A DNA stretch of 64,000 nt, taken from contig JAALGY010000011.1 in the NCBI GenBank assembly GCA_032358165.1, positions 124,001 through 188,000 of the forward strand. Direction: 5' to 3'. The DNA is from Diplosphaera chodatii. Taxonomy: Eukaryota > Chlorophyta > Trebouxiophyceae > Prasiolales > Stichococcaceae. The position numbers were made by a program, and so were the translations under genes. Of the stretch, positions 43,822-56,900 are shown piece by piece; position 1 is the stretch's first letter, and the number at the start of each line of letters is the position of its first letter. The notes under the pieces are model-generated. The model did not search any database, was not told the DNA's origin, and saw only the letters and a program-made list of their open reading frames with translations.

Positions 43822-46199
43822 TCTGCGCAGCACCGCAGATGCAAGCGGAGCGATACCACGAGGACGTCCCGCCCAGTGAGCCTTCAGCAGTGCAGTATTG
43901 GTGTTGTATGAAGGAAACGATGTCAGACTGCTGAAGCCCGTGACACGTGCAGCACACAACAATTGATGTGAGATCTCAGCCGTTTTTCCCACCTGAGCCA
44001 CAGCAGACCGCATTTACATCGAATATGCGAACAGCGGCACGCGTTCAGAACCCATCGCAACGAACACACAAGAGCAGCCGGAGACAGTTGTTTCTGCTGG
44101 CACGCCCAACATTACGGTTTCGAACCATGATCTCTTCAGGTCATGAGCGTCAAGTTTGTCACACCAATGGAGAGTTGGTAGCATCTGTTATCCGTGTGAT
44201 ACAGTGAAGCTGCTAGTAAGCAACCAGCCCTGCAGCGCGTATAAGTGCGTACAGGTCGGTGCCGCATACATCGGCGCATGGACAAAACAATGGGCTGGAA
44301 TTCGAAAATGCACAGCGCGAGCAGTATGCATCGCTGCTGTCATGCACACAAGCAGCTCAGGTACATTGTGCAGCCGTTGTCAGATGCCAAGTGGTTGCAT
44401 TTGTTTGTGCGGTGTGCAGCAACATTGCTGCAGCGAGCATGGCCTGCAGGTTCGTGATGCGTCGATGCAGCCGTCGCCGCAGGAGTGGTGGCGCAGCGAC
44501 CGCAATTGCAGCCGGCGATGGTCAAGTGGCTGGATCTCAGCAATGTGACCCGTCGCCAGTACTGAGACGTCATGACATGACACTACAGCATGAACGCCTT
44601 TACAGAGCGCAAGCCGCCTGTGCATTGATTACAGGACGAAGCAGCAGACATGCATGCATCTGACGGAGCAAGACGCGAGCCAGGGCAGGCTGACACAGCC
44701 TCCGCAATGCACCAGTTGCACCAGCTGTCCAGACCCTCCCTGCGCAATGCGAGTTGCTGCCACCCAACACCCTTGTGCACCTGCCAAACAGTTGCAGCGC
44801 TTCATGATCGATGCTGCACTTCGTGATCCATGCTGCGAGGCTGGCCATGGGGTGAGGTGTCCATCCAGCTCAGGTCAGGGGCAGCAATGCGCAGCACACC
44901 ATGCACTGGAGACAATTCAGGCGGCTCCAATGCCAGAAGTCATAGGATGATATATGCAACCTTCAGCCTCTGGTGGCTGGCAATGCCACACATCCATCTG
45001 ACGTCGCCTGCTGGGTCCCTCGCCTGCTGCCTACTACTATCCGTCAGCTGGCGAAGCGTGCGTCCATGATGTGGCACAGCACCTTCATTGATGGCGCCTA
45101 CCGACCAAGGCGGAGTGCTGATGGCTTGGTGATGACATGGGAACTGTTTGTGCTTTGGTAGCCCTGTTGAGGACCGGACAGTAGCAGGATCAGCGCAGAC
45201 TGTCACTAGGGAATGTTGTGCATGTCATGTGATGCCTTTTGGGGCACGTGGCGTGCAGCAGGGGCAGGCCATCATTGATAGTTTGACACAAACCCTACCC
45301 CTGATGCGCATGCTTTGTGACTGGACACTGCCTCACACAGCAAACCGCTGAACCAATGTAGCTGACCGCCACTTACAGCAGAGTGCAGTAAAGCACCTGA
45401 TCTTTGAGTAACAAGCTGCATACAGTGCAGGTTCACACATGCAATGAGGGTACACCTCACCCTGTAGCACCCAGGGATCATGCATACGAGTAACATCTGG
45501 CCTGTAACCGTCTGGCCTACACCGCACAGCTGAATCCTATTGGCTGTCCCTATCCCAGCATCCACACTACCGCTGCCACTTCTGCTACCCTCTTTGTTGC
45601 CAGCACACCCGCTGACTGTGCCCTTGTATGGCCCGATCATGGCATGCTACCTTCATCCCCTGTAGCAGAGAGGCACATCAAAAGCCCTGGCAGGTCAAAT
45701 ATTGTGACACTGAACGTGTGGCACAACAAGCTGACGACGCTGCCAAGCATCTGTCCAAACGAACGATGCTGCTGACGCCTGGCAATACCGAGGCTGCTTT
45801 CCGTGCTGGCCTACGGCACCCTGTCCAACAGGTGACATGGCTGGATTTTGTTGTGGTGGGCCCGAATCAGGCTGTAGGGGGAAACAGGTGCTGGTGGTGC
45901 TGCTGGTATGGCCGCGCAATGGGTGGTGGGCGGGCAATCGGTGGTGGGCGTACGACGTGTGTCCGGGACTCTGCCGACGGTTCCCTGGGCGCAGCGACAC
46001 TCAGCCGCTTCAGCATGACTCAGGCAGGCGGCAAACCGGTTGTCAGGCAGGCGACTGGCGGTGGGGAAGGGTGTGGCAGGTGCAGGCCGCACACATGAGT
46101 GGGGAGGGAGCCCGCGACGTAGCACTGAGTTGTGCGTGACCCGTCAACATGTCCGCGGTGGCAGCAACAGCAGAGGCAGCCGGTTGTCACCCTCAAAGT
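43822..46199. other. Long intergenic region between the F-box gene and the J-domain gene
   Basis: 2.4 kb holding the F-box gene promoter and the J-protein 3' flank. I see no conserved coding block, tRNA or mobile element. Small direct repeats occur near 44802-44833 and 45905-45950 (GGGTGGTGGGCGGGCAATCG and GTGGTGGGCG). Confidence 0.5.
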
Positions 46200-49100
46200 T
46201 CACGACAAGCGCAGCTTTGGACTGCCAGGGCATGCTCACCTCTGCACATACTGGTGGAAGTCTTCCTTGGGACGTGCCGCCGTGCCCGTCGTCTGTAAAT
46301 CGCCACACATGGGTTGTCAAGTGGGTTTGAAACTTGAAAACTTACATTCAAGCTGGTGATGCACTGCAGGATGAGCTGGTCGGACTGCATTGACAACTGC
46401 AGAGGGCATGGTTGGGGTGCTATATCAGCGGCCGTATATGCCGCCAGCGCTGCTGTGGGTATTGACCGCCACCGTTCTGGCACAGTTGCTGTACAGTCAC
46501 TGTCATTGGTGAGACGGCTTGGCACAGCAGCCGATCTCAGTGTCATGCACTGCTGCAGCACCTTGACATCCACAACCCACTGGAGGCACACATGTGCAAC
46601 ACCAGTTGTCATCTCAGACCAGATGCTGCAGCAGCTGACATCAGCAGACAAAGGCGCTTCAACACCCCCTGATTGATTAGACCTGCTACCTGGAATGGCT
46701 GCGCCGAGGTGGGGCCATCGTCATCGTAGCCCCAGCCGCCAGCAGCCTCCTCGCCCCAGCCGACGTCCGCCGCTGGCAGCGCCGCTGCTGCATAGCTCCC
46801 CTGCATATTGGAAGGCATTGGGCCGTCAGATGCTTGCACCACAGCCGCATGGACACTGTTCTCGGCCTGCTGTGTCCCAGCTGTGGCTCAGTCAGCGCTA
46901 CCTGAGTGGGGCCATTCCAGTCGGTTGCTGCCTGCGGCTGCTGGCTGTGGGGCGGCTGCTGCGGGTACGCATCTGCTGCTGGCGCCTGATAGCCGTTGGG
47001 CGGCTGCTGGTAGGAGGTGTCATCACCCCAGGGCAGGCCATTGACCTGTGGATGTGCAGCAGATACACACTCGAGTCAGGGACCTCTCCTTCTGGTCTCA
47101 TTTCGCAGCCTTGCAGTGCGGTAGCATGACGACTGCTGCATTGCACAGACTGGTGCAGGAACCATGGGCGACACATCTTCAGCTCTGCGCAGCCACCATA
47201 CAGCAGGCATGTTGCTTGCAGGCATGCCACGGGGTTCCATACCTCCTGTCCGGGCTGCTGCTGCTGCTGGGGCTGCTGGTGCGTGCCCCACTCAGCAGAG
47301 GCTGGCTGCTGCGGCGGCGACACAGCATCTGCACCGCCCCAGCCGACCTGCTGCTGCTGCTGCTGCTGTGGCTGCTGCTGCTGCTGCTGCTGCTGATGGT
47401 AGGTGCCGGCGTCCCACCCTGCAGCAGGCTGCTGGGCGTCCCAGCCAACGGCGGGCGGCTGTCGAGGCGGCGAGGCGTGGCTTGGGGCGTCCCACCCTGT
47501 GGCAGGGGCCGGCGCCTGCTCCTGCGTGTCCCATGGCGCCCACATCTGATTGTCCTCCTCTGCCGCGGGCTGCACCGCAGCCCCCTGCGCACACCACGCT
47601 CTGTGTCTGCTTGTGTCTGCTGTGCATATGGGCCCTTGTCGGGCGTCACCCCTGCCCTGTCCTGGTTTCAAGGTGGCATCACCCCTTGTGCGAGCAAAAG
47701 CTGACGTGAAAAGCAGACACTGTCAACCCTGCTGAAGCATGCTTCGTGCACAAGTCACCTCGGGCGCGGCGTGCCAGCCGCTGGCATCCTGCGCGGGCTC
47801 AGCAGCCGGGGACGGGGAGTAGTGGGTGTCGGCGCTCGCCTGCTCCGGGCTCCAGGTCTCCTGCAGCTGTAGACAAAACGTCAGTGCCTGCCGGCATGCT
47901 CGGCCACCATCGACAGCAAGGGCGATTGCTGTCGCAGTCTGCTGAGCGAGGGTTTGCTGAGCAAGGGGAGGCAGGATAGCCCTGCATTTCCCAGAACCAC
48001 ATAGCAGCGGGTCGCACAGGGGCCAGGACGCCCGATGTATGGGTCCTCCAAAAACACAAGTGTTGAGGGGCACAAGCACACCTGCTGCTGTGCGGCGCCG
48101 TCCTGCGTCCACGATGCCTGCCACTCATCATCGGCGGCGGGGGCTGGTGGCGGCGTCTGCTGCGGCTCCGGACGCGGCTCCCGCTGGCTGGTGCCCCAGT
48201 CGGGCGACCACTCATCGCCGCCCGCTGTGGTTGAGGGCATGGCAAAAGGAAAATGTCAAGTAGCGTGCCCAGCAGCTGGGAGTTGAGCAGGCAAGTACAT
48301 GTGGTCGCCGGATGCGGGGCACAGATGCAACTGCCTGCGGGCATGAACGTGGACTGCACGACCGGTCAAGGTGCCCAGCAGCGTGCCGCCAGACCCACGG
48401 CCATGAGTTGCACCTTGAGCTGAAAGTTGCGGCACCCAGCCGTGTTCACCAGTGCTGCCCTTGTACTCTGGCAGCGGCGCTCTGTCATCATACGCCTGCA
48501 TCAAACATTGTGCAAGGCAGATGTCAGAGAGGACACTTCGACCACCAGGGGGTGTGACGCATTACTCTGATTGCCTAAACGATCACATGTTCTGGTGCCC
48601 GCCCTGCTGCCAGTTGCAGCTGCTGCAGCCTTGCAGCTGCAGAACGTCCTCACAAAATGCCTCCGTGTACGAGTATGGACAGCCGGTAGCTGCACTGACA
48701 GCGAGCGTTGCAGCTGCGCAGCAGCAGGGGACAGACAACGTCAGCGCTGCCATCAAGTATGCAAAGAGATCCCGAGCGGACGATCAGCATGGTTCCAGGG
48801 GCGCTCACTGTGTGGCGGGAGGGGCAGTCGCGTGCGATGTGGCCGAGCTGCCCGCATTGGAAGCACTCGCGACTGCCACCGACGCCGCCGCCACTGCGAC
48901 CATATGGCTCGTAGGCTGGGGTCAGGGCCGCCGGCTGCTTCTCGCGGCGCCGGGCGTCAACTGACGCCTGTTGTCACGCAGACTCGATACCCTCAGCGAG
49001 CAACACTCACATGTGTATGTACCTGTGGGTCCTGCATGGTGTGCAGGCACCCCACTGCGCCAAGCACAGCAATCTGGCCAACAGGGTCCCGCTGTGCAAG

Positions 49101-52100
49101 CCTTCAGCACATCGCCGAGCGGCCGCCACCCACTGATGCCTGATGGCAGCACGACAGGCGGGTTCCTCACCTGAATGAGGTCTTCGGACGGCAGGCCGAC
49201 GCACTCGCGCTTGGATGCCTCCAGGGCGAGCGACAGCTGGCGCGCCTCCTCCAGCTCCAGCTCGTGCTGCCACTCCACGACGGACACCCCCGCCGGCGGC
49301 GGGCCCCTAAGGTTTTGGCAGTCAGAGTTACGTCAGTGTGATTACATGAGCCTCCTCCAGCTCCAGCTCGTGCCGCCACTCTGCCACCGACACCCCCGTC
49401 GGCGGCGGGCCTCGGCGGTGGCAAGGTATGACATCAGGTACACACAACCTGATAACATACAGCAGTCTGCTGCTCAGGTTTTGCCCCTGTTTTGCCGAGA
49501 AACAAATGGCTGGCTGTGGTCCAGTGCCAGCACCATGACATCTAGGGAACTGTCCAAGTGCGCCCTGGTGCAGGGCATGTAGCTGGTCTTGCAAGATGAT
49601 ACTCAGTACAGAAGGTTGCATTGGGTACATTGGAAGCTAGGCTGCCTGCAAATCGTTGCAAGCCGGCAATACCCCGACACAGATGAACCGCTGCAAGGCG
49701 GGACGGCTCACATGGGGTTCAGCACAAAGCCGCGGGAGCGGGCGGGGCGGTTGGCGGGCGGCGCGTGCGCCAGCTCCTCCGTGATGGACATCACCCCCGG
49801 CTGCTGCTGCTGCGACGGCACGACGTGGCGGCGCCCCGGCGGCGGCTTGGGCCGGGCTGCTGCCACCTCCTGCTTCCACGACAGGCACGAACGTCACAGC
49901 TGGTTCCAGAGGGGGCATGCTTCACATGCGCTCAGCACACGCCGTGGCCATGACTGCACACCAGTACCTCATCAAGCCAAGGCTAGAAGCTGCCAAGAGG
50001 CCTCTGTGGAGTAACCTTGCAGATGGCGACAGCTTACCTTCTTCTCAATGTTGGGCTGCGCCCTGCGTGCAGCCTCCTGCTTTGTGACCTCGTAGTCGGC
50101 CTCAGCCGCCGCCAGCGCCGCCTGTATCGCCTTGTCCTTTGCCTTCTGCACCTGCGATGGTTGGACATCAGAAAGCGTCGGACATCAGAAAGCACTTGCA
50201 CACCAAGATGTCGGCTGCTTGGCCGCTGCCTGCGCCCATGTTGTCTGCTACAGATGTGCAGTGGGCACTTAGCAGTCCTTCAGTAGTGACATATATGGCT
50301 TGGGTACCTGCACGCGTTCAAGCTCAGCTGCGACGAGACCTTCTGCGCTGGGTGCTGGCTGCTCAGCAGACGCCTTGCGCCCCGCCTTGCCTTCGCCCTG
50401 CACAGCAGTATGCCACCAGAGCATCTTCACCTCCCAAGAGTGCAGGGTTGCAGCATGAGCATGGCGCGCAGGTTGGCCGCTGCGCAGGCTCAGTCGCTTC
50501 CCTCAAAAGGGCTTGACAGCACCGGGCGTTGCCCCTCAGCCAAGCCATGCATGAAAAGCATCATTGCCTGCAGTCTGCTGTGTCGTGAAAGACTTGTTAT
50601 GAATATTCCCTTCCCTCATTGATTGAGCAGCACACAACAGGTGTGTTGCAATGTGAGCACAGAGCAGCAAGGAGTCACACTTGTGACGGATGCACAGGAC
50701 CGACGAGACATTGGTGAACATGGGTGTGAGAGCATGCAGTGGTGTTCGCACCTTCTTACGGCGGCCGGAGTTCTGCTGCTGTGCTGGCGCTGCGGCGGCA
50801 GCCCCATTGGCGGTTGGAGCACCGGCTGCATGCCCCGTGGTGGGGTACATCGACTCCACGCTGTGCTCCGACCAGATCGGGTCCCCCTTCTCTGGGATGC
50901 CTGGCGCAGCAGCAGGTGTCGCCCAGTCAGCGGAGGTCAGAGTAGCATCAGAGACAAGATGGTCGGAGTCGGCCCAAGAGAACCATGGTGGGCCGCCACT
51001 GGGGTCCAGAAGACAGTAGGTAAGCAGCTCAGCAACCATTGTCACATTGCAGCACCCCTTGCGACTAGGTCCGGCTTCGACAATGAGCATGTGAAGTCTG
51101 ATGGTCAGGCCCCCTGACCGCTTCAAACTTGCATGAGAATTGCACTCACTGATGCGCGAGCGGAAGGAGTACTTGGTCCCAAGCTTCAGGTCTGCCACCG
51201 TGACGATGTGTTCGGAGGTGGCTGCGATGGCCACCCGCCAGCTGGGCTCGCCGGCGGCCCGGCACTCCAGCTGCCACGTCTGGTCCTCGAACACCTGCGG
51301 CGCCACAGCTCATGTGGGCCATGACATGCAAGGAGGTGCTATGCCTTGCTGTGACACAACAGGGAAGGATCAACAGAATGGCACCGACCAGCAGCAAGGT
51401 AGTATGGCTGGCCACACCATGCATGCCCGCTGTGCACATATCTGCTGCATCAACAACATACCTTCTTGCCGTCCCGTGACAGTGCGATCGTGATGGAGGT
51501 GTCGGACTTCTCGCGCATGACGGGCCGGTTGGGCTTGCCCAGGCTGGCCGCCACGTCAGCGCGGGCCTTGGCGATGCACGCGGCCTCCTCCGCCTCTGCC
51601 TGCTTCGGATCCCGCTTCTGTAGGTTGCAGAACATGGCACTTTCAGCAGAAACACGAGCCGATCTTCCTGCTGCTTTGCGACCTCTGCGTGATGCTGTAC
51701 CGAAATGCCATATGCGCCAGCAATGAGCAGCGACCTGCTGCATGTGAGGCGACACTGCACTGCTGCAAGCTATGCAAATGGCGCTCTCCCGACTCAGGAA
51801 CAGTGTTCGGTTGGACACAACACCTGGAGCCGCTGCTGCTCGCGGGCCTCCTTTGCCGCCTCGCGGGCAGCGACCACGTCATTTGCTCGGCGCGCCGCCT
51901 TTTCCTCCTTGGCGGACTGCTGCTTGCGGCGGGTCTCAGATCGCCGCCTGCGTACACTCAAGCGTTGTCAGGGTGCTACAGTGATGTGGCAAGGTTAACA
52001 ATGATGTGGCATGACACACATGCGCTCTGTAGATGCCCACTGGGGCATGCGCCAGACTGCAGCCACTCCCCCTGTATCTCAACACTGCTGCATGCAGCCG

Positions 52101-53579
52101 GCAGCAGGTCAGAGGGTGCACATCAATGAAGTCGGCGCTGCACGCAGCTCACTTGGCCTGCTCGTCCTGGGCGTCCCGCTGGCGGCGCTCGCGCCTGCCC
52201 ATGCCGCCCATGCTGATGCCGGGGAAGCCGCCAGACCCGAAGCCGTCCAGGCCCACATTGCCGCCTGTGTTGCAGGTTGAAGCAACTTGTGGTCACAGCA
52301 GTGAGTGACATAGCTGAGGTTGAGCACTGCTCGCAGGCGCCTGTGCCTGGACCAGCGCCAGCATCCCTCAGTGCAGACATGTCAACATCAACCGCGTGGG
52401 CCATCACAGCACCGTCTCCATCACACTGCCTGCGGCGATGTTTGGGATCTCAAAATCACGGGCGACCAGGAAAGGCAGGAGCGTACTGGGCATGCCACGA
52501 TAGGCGCCGCCGCCCATGCCGCCCATGCCGCCCATGGACATCCCGAAGCCCATCATGCCATCCGGCCCGTCCATCATGTGGATCCCAATCCCCGGCGGCA
52601 TCCCACCGGTGCGATGCATCCTGTCGCAGCACAGGGAGCAAACAGAAGTAATGTCCTGCGGTAGCTGACGACTGAGGATCCAACTTGACATACCAAAACA
52701 TTGCGGATGCATCTGCGTGTCAATGGCACCTGCTGCAGGCGCAGATGTTCAGAGGCGTGGCACATGGACGGTCCACTGCATGATCAACCATTGAGTGCAC
52801 TCCAAACAGGTACAGGCCCGTACATGAAGGCGAAAAAGGCGAGCGCCTCCTCCATGGCGGCCTCGAAGTCGTCATCGTCGAATTCCTCCTCCTCCTCATC
52901 CGACCCGTCAGTGTCGCGCGACATGCGCTGTTGCGCCGCGAACACCTTCTTGAAGTGCTCGCTGGCCTCCTCCTCGTTGCCCTGGTTCTTGTCCGGGTGC
53001 CTGCATTGCAGCGGAGCATGGTCACAGGTGGGTCAAGCCATATGGCACGTGTGGACCATGGTTGCACATCTTCTGTGGAGAGCAGTTGAGCAACTTTTGC
53101 ATCGGTAGCAGGCGTGCCAACGGGTGAGGTTTCACCATTTGAGGGCCAGCCGCCGGTAGGCAGCCTTCACGGTTGGCTCATCAGCGTCGACCTGTCCCCG
53201 CAACAGCAGGTGGTCAAGTCAGCAACCATACAGCATGCTCGTGCTGAGAGTTGAAGGGCACTCACAGCCTGTAACGGGGATACATCGATGCACGCTGGTC
53301 CGCCATCAACAGGCATTTGCTTTCAGCAACAACAAGCCATTCACTCGGATCACACAACATGCAAGACTCTTAGCCAGTATGTGCCAGACCCGCCGCGGGA
53401 TTGATGAAGCAGACAGAAGTGCAGATGATCTAGAAAACGAACTCCCTTGAGCATTTGCTCGCCGCTACAGCCCTGCAACGGCTGCCTGGGACCATACTCA
53501 AAAACATGTGTGATTGCGCCAAGCCACATCGTACCTCCACTTCCAGCAGCTCTGCTGCCTCCTCACGGCTGAGATGCAT
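46200..53579 (-). CDS. J-domain protein with FN3, CCHC zinc knuckle and GW/WG-rich Gln tail
   Basis: About 20 exons. The start at 53579 (MHLSREEAAELLEV) opens a J domain: VDADEPTVKAAYRRLALKW and HPDKNQGNEEEASEHFKKVF, with HPD at a split codon. Then an acidic patch (SDEEEEEFDDDDFEAAMEEA), a Met/Gly-rich stretch (GMMGFGMSMGGMGGMGGGAY), a charged helix (SAKEEKAARRANDVVAAREA), a fibronectin type III-like domain (about 51155-51620: SITIALSRDGKK, WQLECRAAGEPSWRVAIAAT, VADLKLGTKYSFRSRI), more charged helices, VSVVEWQHELELEEARQLSL (about 49170-49300), a CCHC knuckle ECFQCGQLGHIARDCPSR (about 48810-48910), and a Gln-rich tail with many GW/WG sites (about 46700-48500). HSP70 co-chaperone activity is expected from the J domain; FN3, CCHC and GW/WG hint at protein and RNA contacts. 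Exons are confident; grouping them in one gene rests on continuous strand, spacing and phase. The 3' end is approximate. Confidence 0.78.
47340..47402 (-). repeat. CTG/CAG trinucleotide run coding poly-Gln
   Basis: Nearly pure (CTG)n interrupted by TGG/CCG on the plus strand. On the gene strand it reads as long Gln runs between GWDAGTYH and VGWGGAD of the J-domain protein. Confidence 0.9.
49244..49414 (-). repeat. Tandem duplicate of an exon in the J-domain gene
   Basis: 49244-49305 codes GPPPAGVSVVEWQHELELEE and runs into the long exon. 49350-49414 codes GPPPTGVSVAEWRHELELEE, 106 bp upstream in the gene. Between them the gene strand reads GAGGCTCAT/GTAATC then AACCTTAG/GGGCCC, so a new intron of roughly 45 bp, or an alternative exon, is possible. 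Confidence 0.9.
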
Positions 53580-53978
53580 CTCTGCTGCAAGCTGCTTCAC
53601 AGGCGGCTGCGCTGCCTTGGTTTGATCGCCGTGCTATGCGCGGTATGGCCGCAGCTTGCAACACCTGCACGGATCGGTGCGGCGCCGGGAGTGCTCCCCT
53701 ACGCAGCCTCAATCGATCTGTTTCCGATAGTCCTCATCTGCAACGAGCCACCGCGCCGTTGTGGAGCTTCAAGCTTGAGATCCAGCCCGTTTCCCAGATT
53801 GCAGGGGGCAGCAAGATTGCCTGCAACCCCGCGCCTGCTCTCACGAACACGAACACATTGAACAAACTTGATGGCCTCGTTGACTTTGCATCTCACGCGG
53901 TGATTTGGGTTAGCAGTGGCGCGACTCGGGGCCATTTCTGCAACTGATTCGAATTTTATACATTAGGCATCTGGCAAC
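53580..53978. promoter_or_regulatory. Divergent promoter J-domain gene / AGT2
   Basis: 399 bp separate the two start codons. The segment includes stop codons in frame with the J-domain exon, supporting the start chosen there. No specific factor site is recognised. Confidence 0.55.
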
Positions 53979-56900
53979 ATGGTCCGACATGTTGTGTCAA
54001 GGATGGTCAACACGCTCCAAAGCCGGTGCCGTGGGTTCGCCAGCCTGCCAGCAGAAGCAGCGTCCTCTAGCCTGCCGCAGATGCCGGCGTTCGAGTGAGC
54101 TGCGTGCACATGCCTGCCCTGCGCAAGGTCATGCCCCACGGCTTGCTGTTGTCCACCCGCAGGGGAGCCGTATTGAGACATACACTATGCGTTGCAGCTT
54201 TGAGCCGCCTGCGTACACTGGGCCATCAAAGCAGGAGGTGCACAGCCTGCGCAGGCAGCATCTCAGCCCGGGTGTGCGCCATGACTAATATCAGTCCATC
54301 CGTATCCATGCAGCACGCTTGACAGTGATCTAAACTGGTCTTGAGCATTCAGAAGGTTATGATAAATGATGCTGATGATGTTCGGCCAATACGTGCAGCG
54401 ATGTTCCATCACTTCAAGGACCCCGTGATGATTGTTGACGGCAAGATGCAGTACCTGTTTGACGAGACCGGCCGGCGGTACCTCGATGTGAGCCGCCGTT
54501 CGGCGGCTGACATGCCTTGCGCTGATATGCCTTTGTGCTGTCAGAAGCTCTGAATTGTGATACTTGCGTGCTTGCTGCTGACAGCAAGGGCGTACATGAC
54601 AGTGCCTCAGTAGGCTGGCGGTTATGATATGCACCACTTGTTGGTGCTATCCCTCTGCAGGCCTTTGCAGGCATTGTGACCGTCAGCGTGGGCCACTGCC
54701 ACCCAAAGGTACTCCTGACTGTGCACGCAGAGGCCCCGGCTGCTTGCTGCTGCATGCATGCCAATGGCGCCACAGCACCCAGAATGGGCGAGTCACCTGA
54801 CAAGGAGTGACTGGGCGCCTGTTCTTTAGATGGGTGCCGGTCAAGTGTGGCTGTCAAACGGCAGGTGCTGGCAGCCATTCAGGACCAGGAGCGGCGGCTG
54901 CAGCACACCACCACCATCTACCTACACAACGAGATCGCGCAGTACGCCAAGGAGCTGACCGACCGCATGCCCGGCAACCTGAAGGTGAGCTGAAGGGCCC
55001 TCAATCCTTGCTGTCCCACGAGCTGTCGCCATGGTAGACGTGCCCTGCTGCTGTGGGGCAAGCATGTGCGTGCTCATTTGCAGCACCTAGGACAAGCACT
55101 CTGGTGCTCAGGAGAGCCTGCCCGCCGTGCTAAGCACCCGGCTCGCTGAGCTCCTCTGACACCATAGTGTGCACACTGACAGCAGAGTTTTCATGGCACG
55201 CTGCTTGCTTGGCCACTACATGCAGGGTAACATAGCGTGTCAAGATTGTGTGCAGGTGGCGGGTCATGCCACATAACAAGAGATTTACCAAGATCGTGCA
55301 TCTTTGGACGCAGGTGGCGTACTTCGTGAACAGCGGCAGCGAGGCGAACGACATGGCGATCATGATGGCGCGGCTGTACACCGGCAACTTCGACCTTATC
55401 ACGCTGCGCAACGCGTACCACGGGCTGTCCGCCGCCACCATGGGGCTGCTGGGGCACTCCACCTGGAAGTTCAACACTCCCACGGTGGGTTCCTGCCCAA
55501 AATGCGGTCGATTGAACCCTTCTGGCAGGTCATCGGCACTGGAAGTTGTTATGCTGGTTGGCTGTATGCCCGTCGGCAGGCTAGTCGGTGCACAGCAATT
55601 GCCTGCTAGCAGCCTGCGACAAGGTCTACCCGGTGTAAACAATATGCTGGATTCGGCAGCTGGTGACCATCAGCTCATCGTGCACTGCAGGGTTTCGGCG
55701 TGCACCACGCCCTGAACCCGGACCCCTACAGGGGGGCATTCGGCAACGACGGCGCCGCGTACGCCAATGACGTGGCGGACCTCATCTCGGCAGCCACCCC
55801 CGGCCAGGTATGGTGTAACCGAACATTTTCTCTCACATCAGTGGCATTCACATACAACTGAAAGAAAAGGAAGGCAAGGCAGCGGTGTGGCCTGAATCCT
55901 AGCCCTAGACCATTGCCTTATACAGAAACGTTTTTTGAGTCTGAGTCTTGAGTCATGTTGCCCCTGGGCCCAGGTCGCGGGCTTCTTCCACGAGACGATC
56001 CAGGGAGTCGGCGGCGCTGTACCACTGGCAGACGGCTACCTTCCCTTGGTCTACGAGGTGGGGTCGTTGGGGATGCTGTTCCACCTGTTTCCAGCCATGG
56101 GAGGAGCGTGTTCTGCTAACACAACTCAAAACTGCCTTCTGCTAGACAGTGGACTTCTACATCCGCGCCTAGGCGCCTAGGCTTCCTTCCTGCTGAAGAT
56201 GCTCAGGTACCACTGGTATGCGGCGCTGCAGATGGTGCGGGAGGCGGGGGGCGTCAATATTGCTGACGAGGTGCAGACCGGCTTTGGCCGCACAGGCACC
56301 CACTACTGGGGCTTCGAGAACCAGGTGCTGCCACGATCAAATAGTGGTGGAGGCCCACTATAGAGCTGTACTTGTCCTGCGCATGCAGTAATTGTTCAGT
56401 CCCGGTAGGAACCTGAAACATGCTAGATATGGCCAACTTGACGCTAAGAGTCCTGACTGTTGTGTCACTATGGGCTTCATCACTGCTCGCAGGGTGTTAT
56501 GCCAGACATCGTCACCATGGCAAAGGGCATTGGCAACGGCCTGCCGCTGGCTGCGGTCGTCACCACGCCTGAGATTGCCCAGGTGCGCAGCCAGCCACCA
56601 CTGGCATCCCACAGGGACCCTGCAGCCCAGCCTCGAACTGCTGGCGTACTTCAGGTGCTGGCCAAGTGGTGTGGCTGAATGCCCAAGTGGTAGGCCCACG
56701 TTGGGTGCCGTGTCCATCAGGTGCTAGCACAGCGGCTGCACTTCAACACCTTTGGCGGCAACCCGGTGTGCTCCGCGGGCGGGCGCGCCGTGCTGCGGGC
56801 AGTGGACGAGGACGGCGTGCAGGCCAACTCTGCAAAGGTGACACCAGGATGACCGCATGCTAGACCTTTCGTCATTTGTGTGTCACAGCTCAGTAGTCTC

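Noticed and set aside
47048..47709. Leu-rich or Ala-rich plus-strand frames over the CTG run
   Set aside because: Complement of the poly-Gln part of the J-domain gene; hydrophobicity comes from CTG codons.
46200..48500. CCHC knuckle as evidence of a retrotransposon gag
   Set aside because: No reverse transcriptase, integrase or LTR nearby; the knuckle is within a spliced host-like gene.
56165..56181. GCGCCTAGGC palindrome as a regulatory site
   Set aside because: Short, intronic and single; no supporting context.
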